A stretch of 41,752 bases of DNA from an uncultured Oscillospiraceae bacterium. GTDB taxonomy: Bacteria > Bacillota > Clostridia > Oscillospirales > Oscillospiraceae. Positions 24,670-33,304 of the stretch are shown here, piece after piece; positions within the stretch are counted from its first letter, which is position 1; each line of letters starts with the position of its first letter. A program made the translations under genes and the position numbers. The stretch lies in contig CANRNF010000019.1 of the NCBI GenBank assembly GCA_947631865.1, positions 1 to 41,752 of the forward strand. Reading direction: 5' to 3'. Under the pieces are notes generated by a model. That model worked only from the letters and a program-made list of their open reading frames with translations, did no database searches and had not been told where the DNA came from.

Positions 24670-25953
24670 TTCTTCCTCAATGCCAATCACTCGGTCCAGA
24701 ATGTCCAGCCCAGTGGACAGCATGACAAGCTGCCGCTCGTAGCTTTCGGTGTGAAGGGGGATCATGCTCAAAAACAGAAGCGCTTCTATCAGCTCGATCT
24801 TTTCAAGGTCCTTGCCTATCTCCTCCCGGAAAACCGTTGAAAAAACTGTATATAAGTCATAGTCTCGCCTCCTGTCACTGATCGCATAGCGTATCTCCGC
24901 CTTAGACAGGTCATATTCGAGATCGAACAGGTCTTTGATAATAAAGTCATACTTGCCATCGACGCAGTGGAACAATTTGGCCAACTCATATCTCGGGTCA
25001 CCGTAGATATCATAAGCGCCGAATTTGCCACGCGGATCGATCAGCTTGATAAAGGAGAGGTCGTCGTCCACCATGATGTTGGTGAAGCACAAATCGCCAT
25101 GGATGAGCGTGAACCTTTCCACATCGTACAGCCTTTGCGGTATCCACTGCGTCAAGCCGACGCATATCTCGTCCAGACTCCTATACGTCTTGCCATTCAC
25201 TATGATCGGGTTTTCAAAAAACGGAAGGAATCTGCTTTCTGCGCGCAGCCTTTTCAGCCGCTGCAGTGTTTTTGTCAGGTACATCTCTGCAAGCGCCGCC
25301 TGCAAGCCGGTATCCGCCACGCTATACCGCCGAAAGTCATTGCAGACAAAGCGGATGCGCTCAAAAATATCCGCCCACTGCTGTTCGTTCAAATCTCCAT
25401 ACATAAACAGCTCATGCAATGTATGATAGGCGTAATATTCCATTTCCACATATGGCGCATCATAGGCTGTGGAATAGTCAAAGATCCTGGGCCGCACATA
25501 TTCCACATCTGTTGGCAGCTTTAAGTACCACTTGATCTCGCCGATGAATTTCTCTTTGTCATCGCTGGTCTTTTTTAAGATGCCCCTGCGCTTGTCGATG
25601 CTGATATGGTTAAACTCCCTCGCCTTGACCTCGAGGCCAAAATGATGGTACTTGTCCGCGTGACCGATGTCAAACCACTTGTCCGTTTTAACGGCGGTCA
25701 GCGGGTACCGCTCGCTGTATTCCCTCAGGGCGAAATAGAATGTGCTGACCTGATGGTCTCTGACCGCCTGTGCCTTTTCCAAGCACTGATAGAAGTACGG
25801 AGTATGCCGGATATAGAACACGCCGACAAAAAGCTTCTGTTTGCGTTTGTCCTGCTTCTGCGGCACGGCTTTGTCATAGATGGTGGTCAGGCGGCCGTTC
25901 TCTTCCTCAAAAAAGGTCCATGTATCCGATGAGATATCTTCAGTATAGTAGTA

Positions 25954-25962
25954 CCCCCCCCC
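25954..25962. repeat. Homopolymer C9 (G9 on coding strand) inside LicCA-like gene
   Basis: Nine C's on the plus strand sit exactly where the fusion gene changes frame. With nine G's the reading runs AENTWGGVLLY-stop. With eight or eleven it runs AENTWGGYYYTEDIS and on to the end. This is the same tract length and the same one-base offset as in the acyltransferase gene at 16626-16634. Confidence 0.9.
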
Positions 25963-26371
25963 AGGTATTTTCTGCTTGGGCCAGCGCCAGGTCATCCACC
26001 ACAGTATCCCCGAAATTGATGATGACCGGCTCTTGAATGTCACGGATGCCGTACTGTACGGTATATCCAAGGTCCTTTACAACCGGCAGGTCCTCTAAGA
26101 TCAGCCTGCCCTGCGCAGCATAGCGGGCAAGGCGGTCATGGATCTTCTCTCCGCCGTCTCCGCATATCACCCGAATGGACGCCGCGATATCTTTGTACTG
26201 CGCATACAGATAGTCAAACATCGTTCGCTGATTGACCGGGTAGATAACGGCCGGCAGCTTGCCAAGATACTGCAGTTCATCCCGCACCAGTGTTGCACTT
26301 GGTATGATGACGTGTATACCATCCACCTGCTTTGCTTCCTTTCGCTCTTTTTGGCCTTATGTTTAGACGTA

Positions 26372-27109
26372 TCAGCTTCTAAACACCCTTCGGGCCACAT
26401 CCATTTGGAGAAACCGTTCCAGGTCCTCCGGCGTACCCAGCCCATGCATCTTGGCTCCAACGTCCTTGTATACCAGCTTCTTTCCCGCCTCTATCATCTC
26501 GTTGTATACTGGGGCCACATAGAACTCTCCGTTCACGCGGATGTCCTTCGAGATCATCTGCTTCGCGTACTTCACAAAATCGCTGCCGTGCTTATAGTTA
26601 TAGATACCCACCGTGGCCTGGTCAGAGATGACCTCCTTCTCCCTCACCAACGTCACAAAGCCCTGCTCATCATAGCGGATATAGCTCCACTTGGGATCAT
26701 CGGCAGGCATCGTCATTATCAGTCCGTCGTTATTTCCCAGAGCCGACAGATACGCATCAATATCAGTGTCCACATATTGGTCGCTGTTGGCGATCATCAG
26801 CGGGTCATTTGTGTCTATGTATTTTTCTGCCAGCAGCACTGTGCACGCCGCTCCCTCAGTGATATGATCGATAGGGATGATGATGCAGCCAGGCGCGATT
26901 TGGTTCAGCAGTGGTTCCAAATCATACTGCCGCAGGTGTTCCTGCTGGCAGATGTAAATGAATCTGTGTTCCTGCTTTGGTGTGATATTGCGCGTCACCA
27001 CCTCGATCATGGGGTAGCCGCTGACCTCGATCAGCGGCTTGGGTCTTGCGTAGCCGGCCTTGGCGAAACGGCTCCCGCGCCCAGCCATAGGGATCACAAT
27101 ATTCAGCAT
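26372..27109 (-). CDS. Nucleotidyltransferase (NTP_transferase fold)
   Basis: The 245-residue protein has a full N-terminal signature NIVIPMAGRGSRFAKAGYAR then PKPLIEV. It continues with DHITEGAACTVLLAEKYI, the metal-binding IANSDQYVDTD and WSYIRYDEQGFV, and ends MHGLGTPEDLERFLQMD. It is closely similar in layout to the enzymes at 23470-24231 and 27437-28153. It should activate a phosphorylated sugar or alcohol with a nucleotide. The start at 27109 lies one base after the cupin stop, so the two are translationally coupled. A 45-base gap separates it from the frameshifted fusion downstream. Confidence 0.88.
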   Translation of the reverse strand: MLNIVIPMAGRGSRFAKAGYARPKPLIEVSGYPMIEVVTRNITPKQEHRFIYICQQEHLRQYDLEPLLNQIAPGCIIIPIDHITEGAACTVLLAEKYIDTNDPLMIANSDQYVDTDIDAYLSALGNNDGLIMTMPADDPKWSYIRYDEQGFVTLVREKEVISDQATVGIYNYKHGSDFVKYAKQMISKDIRVNGEFYVAPVYNEMIEAGKKLVYKDVGAKMHGLGTPEDLERFLQMDVARRVFRS

Positions 27110-27110
27110 C

Positions 27111-27440
27111 TCATTCTTCCTCTACTATATACTTATCATTGTTGGCACCGGGCAGCTTGACCACCGCATTGACCGCGTCGGTAAGCGCCTCAAACCCGGT
27201 CACGTCGCCTGGCTCGACGACCACGATGTCCCCTGCGCTGTATACGGTATCAAACATGCGCACGGATCCCTCGATGATCACGGTGATCTCCGTGGCGATC
27301 TTGTGGTAGTGCTTTGCTTCCCTGTCTCCCTTTTGATAGCTCTTCACGGCCACCTCGCAGGCATTCGTTTTGTACAGCGTCGGCACAAAGTTTCCTACAA
27401 ACCAGCCTTTTTTCATGTCATCCAAATGTGCCGTTTTCAT
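27111..27440 (-). CDS. Cupin-domain protein
   Basis: The 109-residue protein is a single cupin barrel. The first cupin motif is GDREAKHYHKIATEITVIIE, with H-x-H and Glu as likely metal ligands, and the second is FDTVYSAGDIVVVEPGDV. Small cupins in polysaccharide loci include sugar isomerases/epimerases and regulators; nothing here tells which. The start overlaps the upstream nucleotidyltransferase stop as ATGA, and the stop is one base before the next nucleotidyltransferase. A role on the same activated precursor is therefore likely. Confidence 0.8.
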   Translation of the reverse strand: MKTAHLDDMKKGWFVGNFVPTLYKTNACEVAVKSYQKGDREAKHYHKIATEITVIIEGSVRMFDTVYSAGDIVVVEPGDVTGFEALTDAVNAVVKLPGANNDKYIVEEE

Positions 27441-28153
27441 TGCAGTATTTCCTCATATTCCTTGATCTTGGCTGGTGAATAAAATGAGTGATAGGCATCT
27501 TTCTCGACATCATAATAGCCCACCCTTTTGTCCATCAGAATCAGTTCATTCATGGATGATGAAAGATAGTAGACTCCGTTCACTTCGTTGCGCTTCAGCA
27601 AAGCCTTTTTGGCAGACTCGACAAAATCACTGCCCTTCTTGTAGTAATAGAACCCCGCAATTGCTTTTTTAGACAGCGGTCGTTTTTCTGCTACTTCAAC
27701 CACTTCCTCCCCGTCTGTGCGCACATAGCTGAACCGCGGATGAATGTTCGGGAAGGTAATGACCCCGGCATCCGCCTGCATCGCGTCAAAATACTGCCGG
27801 ACCCTTTCATAATCCACATCAATGATCTGATCGGCATTGGCGATGATAAGTGTCTCGTCGTTATTTATGTAGTCGACCGCCATCAGACAGGTGCACAGCG
27901 CCCCTTTCGTCTGAGCCCGCAGTTTGATGACCGTACAGGACGGCTGCAACAATTTGGCCGACGCGTCAAGGTGGAACTGTGCGCAGTCGTGCTCAGGAAA
28001 GATGTAGATATAGTTTTTCTCCCTAATACTCTCGTAGTTGGCCGTCATCAACTCCAGCATGGTCTTGCCTTTGATCTCGGTCAGCGGTTTTGGGAAAAAA
28101 CTGTCTTTGAAAAACTCCGACGTTCCCATGGAGGGCAGCAAAATATTAGTCAT
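27437..28153 (-). CDS. Nucleotidyltransferase-like protein with altered nucleotide-binding loop
   Basis: The 238-residue protein aligns along its length with the enzyme at 26372-27109: AQTKGALCTCLMAVDYI, IIANADQIIDVDYERV, RFSYVRTDGEEVV. Its N-terminus reads NILLPSMGTSEFFKDSFFPK, so the Gly-x-Gly-x-Arg nucleotide loop is largely gone although the following Pro-Lys remains. It may use another nucleotide, be inactive, or act as a subunit or sensor. It overlaps the HAD gene by eight bases and the cupin by four. Confidence 0.78.
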   Translation of the reverse strand: MTNILLPSMGTSEFFKDSFFPKPLTEIKGKTMLELMTANYESIREKNYIYIFPEHDCAQFHLDASAKLLQPSCTVIKLRAQTKGALCTCLMAVDYINNDETLIIANADQIIDVDYERVRQYFDAMQADAGVITFPNIHPRFSYVRTDGEEVVEVAEKRPLSKKAIAGFYYYKKGSDFVESAKKALLKRNEVNGVYYLSSSMNELILMDKRVGYYDVEKDAYHSFYSPAKIKEYEEILQ

Positions 28154-28778
28154 TCTCGCATTCCTCTATCTTCCTGGCGATGTTCTCATAGTTGACGTCC
28201 ATGACTGTCACCACCTGCAACACCTGTGCGCCGCTTGCTATGCCGGCCTGGATGCCGTTGGGGTTGTCCTCGACTACGATGCACTCCTCCGGCCGCATTG
28301 ACAGCTTGCGCATCGCCGTCAGGTACATCTCCGGGTCCGGCTTTGCCTTGACTACATCCTCGTTGGATACGATCAAGTCAAGGTAGGGCATCAGCTCCGC
28401 ACGCTCCATCATGATCTCTATCGTCTTGCGAATGGAATTGGAGCACACCGCGATCTTGTATCCCTGGTCGTGCAGCCGTGACAACGCATATTCATGCTGG
28501 AACAGCGGATGGCACCGCTGGTATATGTAATCCGCCGTATACGACTGCTTGAGCTCGTTGATGAGTGGGTGCAGGCTTTCCGGCAGATAGTAGCGCGCAC
28601 TGAGCAGCTTTAGCTTTTCCCGCGTCGGCAGTCCATCAAAGGTCCGCAGATGGTCGTAGCGGCTGATCTCGATGCCGAACAGGCCCAGCGCCTTGTTCAG
28701 CGCCTCATAATGCCAGTCCTTCGCGTCGATCAGTACGCCGTCCATATCGAACAGAATGGCTTTGATCTTATTGCCCAT
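28146..28778 (-). CDS. HAD-superfamily phosphatase, beta-phosphoglucomutase-like
   Basis: The 210-residue protein has motif I AILFDMDGVLIDAKDWHYEA and a helical cap domain (residues about 15-85). Motif II is AVCSNSIRKTI, and the last acid block is ECIVVEDNPNGIQAG. It fits subfamily IA phosphatases or sugar phosphomutases and probably dephosphorylates a sugar phosphate. The start at 28778 has AAGGGAG seven bases upstream and lies inside the end of the GDPD-like gene (11-base overlap). The frame is open further upstream but not protein-like. Confidence 0.88.
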   Translation of the reverse strand: MGNKIKAILFDMDGVLIDAKDWHYEALNKALGLFGIEISRYDHLRTFDGLPTREKLKLLSARYYLPESLHPLINELKQSYTADYIYQRCHPLFQHEYALSRLHDQGYKIAVCSNSIRKTIEIMMERAELMPYLDLIVSNEDVVKAKPDPEMYLTAMRKLSMRPEECIVVEDNPNGIQAGIASGAQVLQVVTVMDVNYENIARKIEECEND

Positions 28779-29418
28779 AGAAGTACTCCCTTGCCTCAAG
28801 CGGTTTGTCCGTACAGAGCGCAACGCGGTCGCTCCGCTCAAAGCCGTTTTGCTTTATCATCTGCCAGAACACATGGTAGGGCCTGCCGTGCAGCTCTGGA
28901 GACACCAGACAGACCCGCTTGCCAGCTTCAAGGTGCTTTTGGATCGCCTCGGCGGTCAGCCACGTATCGCTGTAAAAGCTGTCCATCCAAACACCGGCGG
29001 CCTTGGCATACAGCACACACTCGTGCTCGATATCGCTGTGCCGGGTATAGTAGACAAGATCCTTCGCCTCATTGACGACCATTTCCGGCACCGACATATC
29101 GAACAGGAAATAATCTTCTATGGCATACCCTTTCAGCAGCGGCATCAGCAACGGCTGTATGCCGTCCGCCTTAACGTTCAGCGCCAAGGCAGCAGCGCAT
29201 CCGCTTGCCCTATACTCCGCGAAGAGCTCTTCCGCCATTGGGCTGCCTTCATCCGCGGCGTTGTGGGAAATGACCAGCGCCCCCTTATAGTCCCGAATAT
29301 CCGTCTCGATGCCAAAGCCCGCCTCCAGCGCCTGGCACAGGGCCGGTAATGTGTTCTTTTCTTCCTCTGCTGTCCACAGACCACGATGCGCCAAAATATT
29401 CAAAGCATTATCCCCCAA
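28768..29418 (-). CDS. GDPD-like phosphodiesterase of the polysaccharide locus
   Basis: The 216-residue protein has the catalytic His-Arg-Gly of the glycerophosphodiester phosphodiesterase family in NILAHRGLWTAEEEKNTLPA. A little later is FGIETDIRDYKGALVISHN, with the metal-binding E-x-D and the second His. The rest of the barrel is shorter than in classical GlpQ/UgpQ enzymes (about 240-350). It may hydrolyse or transfer a glycerophosphoryl-type group on the polymer or its precursor. There is no signal peptide, so it acts in the cytoplasm. The next gene, a HAD phosphatase, overlaps its end. Confidence 0.82.
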   Translation of the reverse strand: MGDNALNILAHRGLWTAEEEKNTLPALCQALEAGFGIETDIRDYKGALVISHNAADEGSPMAEELFAEYRASGCAAALALNVKADGIQPLLMPLLKGYAIEDYFLFDMSVPEMVVNEAKDLVYYTRHSDIEHECVLYAKAAGVWMDSFYSDTWLTAEAIQKHLEAGKRVCLVSPELHGRPYHVFWQMIKQNGFERSDRVALCTDKPLEAREYFYGQ

Positions 29419-29467
29419 AACAGTTTACACTAGCCGATATGATGCTGTTCCCGCGCCTCTACCTCGG

Positions 29468-30676
29468 TCAGCAGGCATCCCCACTATATTCTCCGGCTGT
29501 GTCTTTTGTCTTATCGGCTGATTTGCCCCAGTCCCGTTTCGGTTCATAGTGAAGATAAATGTCGAGCCATTTTTTGAAATCAAGTTTTGCTTGAAAAGTC
29601 AACTCATTGTCATATGCTGCAACAGTTGCCAAGTATTTAGGCCAATATACCATCACTTTTTCAGAATCAGCAACGATCGCATAATTCTTGAGATAGCTAT
29701 AATATGCATCCATTAAATCGTCGCCTTGATGAAGTGGGCATATGTTTTCAGAAAAATAGTGATATAGAATATAATTTTCAGGAAATATATATTTGTAATA
29801 CGCTTCTTCAAAATTCGGATATACTTCGCAAGGTGAGCCGTCACCCTTTACCTCCATATCGTCAACGAGCCAATTGATAAAATATATCCATTCTGCATAA
29901 TTATCTTTGAACGAATTGGTAGGACAGCTATCTCTCGGGATGCTGTACAATTTAACCATTTCATCTGTTGTGCCGAATACCAAAAAATCGCACAGATGGA
30001 ACGGCAAATATCTGTAAGACAGACCACAACTGATAAAAACTAGCCTCTTTGCGATAGCGCCTGGATCGTTCGAAGGAAACACTTCCTGCAAGTTTTTAAA
30101 GTATTTCAATACATCCTTGGCGTAGGCCCTTTGGTCTGTTCTGGTTTTCATTGTGTATTTGCAGCCAAGAGCCTTCGCCTTTTTCACTCCTGCCAGAGAA
30201 GAGACCAACTGCAAATTGACATTCCCTGAGCCTGAATTGTCCGGTTTTTGATTCTCCACCCAAATACCGCCCGAGCCTAGAACTTCTGACCGGGTTTTTT
30301 CGTCAGCCCCTGTCCATGTAGAGACGATCACCTTGGCACCGGGATAGCATCTTTTATAGTACCTGACCGTATCCAGAGTAAAACTATCCTCTGTGCGCAC
30401 AGGGCCTTGCAGGATAATGGCGCAATCAGCAAACCGTACATCGTCATCCGTCCATTCGCCCGGGATCGTTTCGACATTTTTCGGCAATGCAGTGTATTGG
30501 ATATAATGATTTCTTGAATGTTTAGAATAGCTTCTCATCATAGGCCGAAGGATGGCCTTTTCCAAATTTACAGACCGTCCGGCAATATAAGCAAGAGGAT
30601 AATTGAAAAAACCGATAATCGGCGCAACGACTTTTTCTGATATATTCTTCAACTTCCGTTTTGCCTCATGTTTCAT
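29468..30676 (-). CDS. WavE-family putative glycosyltransferase
   Basis: The 402-residue protein resembles the WavE LPS-synthesis family. After a basic N-terminal 80 residues comes CAIILQGPVRTEDSFTLDTV, then YYKRCYPGAKVIVSTWTG, MKTRTDQRAYAKDVLKYF, and SCGLSYRYLPFHLCDFLVFG followed by TTDEM. These blocks are characteristic of the family, thought to be GT-A-like transferases. The ATG at 30676 has AAGGG upstream. Base use is more AT-rich than in the surrounding nucleotide-sugar genes, suggesting separate acquisition. The acceptor and donor are unknown. An intergenic gap of about 110 bases precedes it. Confidence 0.8.
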   Translation of the reverse strand: MKHEAKRKLKNISEKVVAPIIGFFNYPLAYIAGRSVNLEKAILRPMMRSYSKHSRNHYIQYTALPKNVETIPGEWTDDDVRFADCAIILQGPVRTEDSFTLDTVRYYKRCYPGAKVIVSTWTGADEKTRSEVLGSGGIWVENQKPDNSGSGNVNLQLVSSLAGVKKAKALGCKYTMKTRTDQRAYAKDVLKYFKNLQEVFPSNDPGAIAKRLVFISCGLSYRYLPFHLCDFLVFGTTDEMVKLYSIPRDSCPTNSFKDNYAEWIYFINWLVDDMEVKGDGSPCEVYPNFEEAYYKYIFPENYILYHYFSENICPLHQGDDLMDAYYSYLKNYAIVADSEKVMVYWPKYLATVAAYDNELTFQAKLDFKKWLDIYLHYEPKRDWGKSADKTKDTAGEYSGDAC

Positions 30677-30785
30677 TTGCTTGCCCTTATCCCCTTATTA
30701 GCAATTTACCCGCCATGTATTGGATTTCGGTTTTTTCCATGCCGGTTTGTTCTGTGCCGGTTCGCGCTGAACCACTTGTCCACAT

Positions 30786-31202
30786 TTACCCGCCGTTTTT
30801 CACCCTTGCCCTCTCCTCATCTTCTATGACTTGGATCCACAGCCCGCTGTCCCGCTCCTTTTCCACCGCAACAGCCATCCGCAGTCCAGATGGCTTATCG
30901 TCATTGACCAGGATACGCTCTCCATAGGGCGCGTTATAAATGATCACGTCATAGCGGACGCCATGTTCCCGCAGAAAGAACTCGGTTTGTTCCCGCACAT
31001 CTTCCGTGCGTGAGGTCAGAATCACCACCATGTCCTTCGGCGGAATACTCGCCAAAAACGCTTCGGCGCCCTCCAGAAAGCTATCCTCGCCATCCAACTT
31101 GTAGCCGTTGTGTTTCACAAGCGTTCCATCCAGATCCAAAATCCAAGTATGGCCCAGAGGCGAAAGCGGAAGCTCCACAGGCTCTTTTCCCAAACGCATC
31201 AT
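30786..31202 (-). CDS. HAD-superfamily phosphatase, capsule-locus type
   Basis: The 138-residue protein has motif I TWILDLDGTLVKHNGYKLDG, motif II VVILTSRTEDVREQT, and RILVNDDKPSGLRM as the third acid block. It has no cap domain, like the HAD at 24228-24656. Its start overlaps the SIS gene stop (ATGA at 31202). A second ATG directly follows and is better spaced from AGAGGA. With SIS isomerase and the kinase fusion upstream it makes a cassette able to isomerise, phosphorylate/activate and dephosphorylate a sugar phosphate. Confidence 0.85.
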   Translation of the reverse strand: MMRLGKEPVELPLSPLGHTWILDLDGTLVKHNGYKLDGEDSFLEGAEAFLASIPPKDMVVILTSRTEDVREQTEFFLREHGVRYDVIIYNAPYGERILVNDDKPSGLRMAVAVEKERDSGLWIQVIEDEERARVKNGG

Positions 31203-31786
31203 TCCTCTTTCCGAAGCTTCTCTCCGATGGCGCCACCGGGGTGATTCATTTTGAACTGCTCCAGCGTTACCCCCATCCGTTCTGCCAGGTTCAGGGCCAG
31301 TCCCTGCAGCACAATGAGGTTTACCGTGGTGGAATTGTTCGGCACGATATTCCACATATCCCCTTCGTGGTCAAGATCAAGAATCAGGTGCTTGGGGATC
31401 TCACGGGTCAGGGTGCTGTCCCGATTGAAGGAGAGCAGCCACAGATCCGCCCCCCGCTGTTTCAGCAATTCTGTGAGATATACAGACTCCACTGTCTCAC
31501 CGCTCTTGGTCAGGATGATGACCAGATCTCCCGGCTTGACCATGCCAAGATCCCCGTGAACGGCAGTATTGGTATTCATAAAGCACGCCTCGAGCCCCAG
31601 TGAGTTCATCGTTCCTACGAACTTATCGCAAACTGGCACATTCTTGCCCAAACCACTTACCACGACCTTGTTGCCGCTTTTCAGCACTTGCTCGCACTCA
31701 CTCAAAAGCTGGGCAAATACTGTTATATCCATTGACTCCACAGAGCGCTGGATGGCGTCCGTCATGCTCTTAAAGTACCTCTTCAT
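31199..31786 (-). CDS. SIS-domain phosphosugar isomerase (KpsF/KdsD-like, no CBS domains)
   Basis: The 195-residue protein is a single SIS domain: KVVVSGLGKNVPVCDKF, then VHGDLGMVKPGDLVIILTKS, GETVESVYLTELLKQRGAD and the ending NHPGGAIGEKL, which is typical of arabinose-5-phosphate isomerases. Those enzymes usually carry two CBS domains, missing here. It probably interconverts an aldose- and a ketose-phosphate as an early step to an unusual sugar. The ATG at 31786 has GGAGG six bases upstream and overlaps the kinase-fusion gene by 17 bases. Confidence 0.88.
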   Translation of the reverse strand: MKRYFKSMTDAIQRSVESMDITVFAQLLSECEQVLKSGNKVVVSGLGKNVPVCDKFVGTMNSLGLEACFMNTNTAVHGDLGMVKPGDLVIILTKSGETVESVYLTELLKQRGADLWLLSFNRDSTLTREIPKHLILDLDHEGDMWNIVPNNSTTVNLIVLQGLALNLAERMGVTLEQFKMNHPGGAIGEKLRKEE

Positions 31787-33302
31787 CGAGAGCCTCCTCC
31801 AGGTAGTAAAGGCCGTTATAAAACGCTCCGCAAATGGAATCGTAGTCCTCCCATGCGTAGGTTGTTAGCGACAGCCATATAATTGCGTGGATCAAATGGA
31901 TCTGCGCAGGCGTTATCTCGTCTTTCAGCAGACGGAAAAATACCGGCTCCATCTCTTCCCAGCCGTTCGACGCAATATCCAAAGCCACGCCCGCGTCCCC
32001 GACATCCAGGCAGAAACGTTTGCGGTTGAACTGGTCATAGTTTCCCACGACAGAGTAGTACAGCTTGGCCCAGTCATAGGCCGGATCACCGTAGAGCTCT
32101 GTAGTCCCAAAATAGCCTCGCGGGTCGATGAGGACCGGGGTCCCATCCTCCCGCAGCATTATGTTGGAGAAGGTGCAATCCCCATGAACGAGCTTGAATC
32201 GGGCAGGGAAAAACCTTTCCATCCTGCGTTCCAATTCTTCGCGGCAAAAAAATACATTGCGGCATCTGCGGCCATTCACTGTGACATACCTGTCTTGGGC
32301 GAAAGGCACAAGTTCCCGAACCTTCTCCAAACGCTGAAAAGTTTTGCCGATGTATGCCTCGTCATAGCTGGCCCGGTCAGAGGGGACATTCTCCAGCCCC
32401 TGTACGGCTCGCAGGCAACTGATAATCTGCCCCAGAAGCTCTCGCTTCCGGTCAAGGGCAAGATCACCATATTCATAAATAGCCTTGCCAGCGATGCGCT
32501 CCATCTTCAGCGGCTCATACGCCACTATTTCCGGAATGTTGACAAAGTGCTGATCCCGGACCCGCCTGTACCATGCCGTTTCCCGTTTTGCCAGCGCCGC
32601 GCCCTGGGCGTCGATGGCTTCCTTCACGAAATACCCGTCCTCGATATAGGTTTTATTGAAGGGTCGGCAACGGGCGGACTCCAGCTTTTCATATTCCGAC
32701 AGCAGCCCGTATTCCCTCACTTTGCAGAGGGGCAAGCTCTGAAAGCGCATGCCTGTCCCAGCCAGCCATCTAACCAGTTCACCCTCTGCTGGGACCCCAT
32801 CCAAAACAGACTTATCATGAAAGGCAAACAGCCCAGCCACGCCAAAGGTGTCTGAACGTTCCTCAGCAAAGACGCCGTTCTCGTATTTCCAACGGCAGGG
32901 GAAGTCTTTGGCCACGCCTATGTAGTCCCCCGGCTCTTCCGGAAGAACAAAGTCCGCTGGAAGGATAAGATCAGACCAGATGAGCATAAAGGGCTCATGC
33001 ACTGGCAGCTTGTCCACCGCCTGACGCAGTCCGGCGCAGGTGCCGGTATATCCGGCGGCACATACCAACTGGTAATCCACCGGCGCAAACGCCGCCAGAT
33101 ACCGCTCCAGCACATCGAACTTGTAGTCCCCGATGATGATATATCTGCTGTCCGGATACTTTCGGAACAGGTGGAACAGCATGGGAAGATTGTCGATAGG
33201 CACGAGCGCCTTGGGCTTGTTGGCTGTCAGATGGCCAAGGCGGGTTCCCTTTCCCCCAGCCTGGACGATGATATGATTCGGGTCTTTTCCCCGTCCGCTC
33301 AT
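31770..33302 (-). CDS. LicCA-like nucleotidyltransferase-kinase fusion (intact)
   Basis: The 510-residue protein has an N-terminal nucleotidyltransferase (residues about 6-235): IIVQAGGKGTRLGHLTANKP then KALVPI, and LIWSDLILPADF. The C-terminal APH/choline-kinase-like domain (about 260-500) has LVHGDCTFSNIMLREDG and LIDPRGYFGTTELYGDPAYD, the catalytic HGD-x5-N and D of the fold. It could phosphorylate a small alcohol or sugar and then activate it with a nucleotide in one protein, as in the LicCA fusion of treponemes. The substrate is unknown and no licD is present. The start at 33302 lies two bases after the previous stop, with GGAAGGA upstream. The related gene at 24640-26326 is frameshifted. 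Confidence 0.88.
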   Translation of the reverse strand: MSGRGKDPNHIIVQAGGKGTRLGHLTANKPKALVPIDNLPMLFHLFRKYPDSRYIIIGDYKFDVLERYLAAFAPVDYQLVCAAGYTGTCAGLRQAVDKLPVHEPFMLIWSDLILPADFVLPEEPGDYIGVAKDFPCRWKYENGVFAEERSDTFGVAGLFAFHDKSVLDGVPAEGELVRWLAGTGMRFQSLPLCKVREYGLLSEYEKLESARCRPFNKTYIEDGYFVKEAIDAQGAALAKRETAWYRRVRDQHFVNIPEIVAYEPLKMERIAGKAIYEYGDLALDRKRELLGQIISCLRAVQGLENVPSDRASYDEAYIGKTFQRLEKVRELVPFAQDRYVTVNGRRCRNVFFCREELERRMERFFPARFKLVHGDCTFSNIMLREDGTPVLIDPRGYFGTTELYGDPAYDWAKLYYSVVGNYDQFNRKRFCLDVGDAGVALDIASNGWEEMEPVFFRLLKDEITPAQIHLIHAIIWLSLTTYAWEDYDSICGAFYNGLYYLEEALDEEVL

Positions 33303-33304
33303 GT

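Larger units (their letters stand above)
24640..26326 (-). pseudogene. LicCA-like nucleotidyltransferase-kinase fusion, frame broken at G9 tract
   Basis: Two frames form one protein of 561 residues if the G run had eight bases. The first frame (26326 to 25940) is a nucleotidyltransferase-fold N-terminus, MDGIHVIIPSATLVRDELQY, lacking the usual Gly-Gly-x-Gly-x-Arg loop but keeping INFGDTVVDDLALA. It is thrown out of frame at the G9 run. The second frame continues with YYYTEDISSDTWTFF and WFDIGHADKYHHFG, then an APH/choline-kinase-type domain with the Brenner motif LIHGDLCFTNIMVDD and LIDPRGKFGAYDIYGDPRYE. The fused arrangement recalls spirochaete LicCA, but no licD or licB is present. Everything else is intact, so the gene may be switchable. 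The intact partner is at 31770-33302. Confidence 0.85.
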
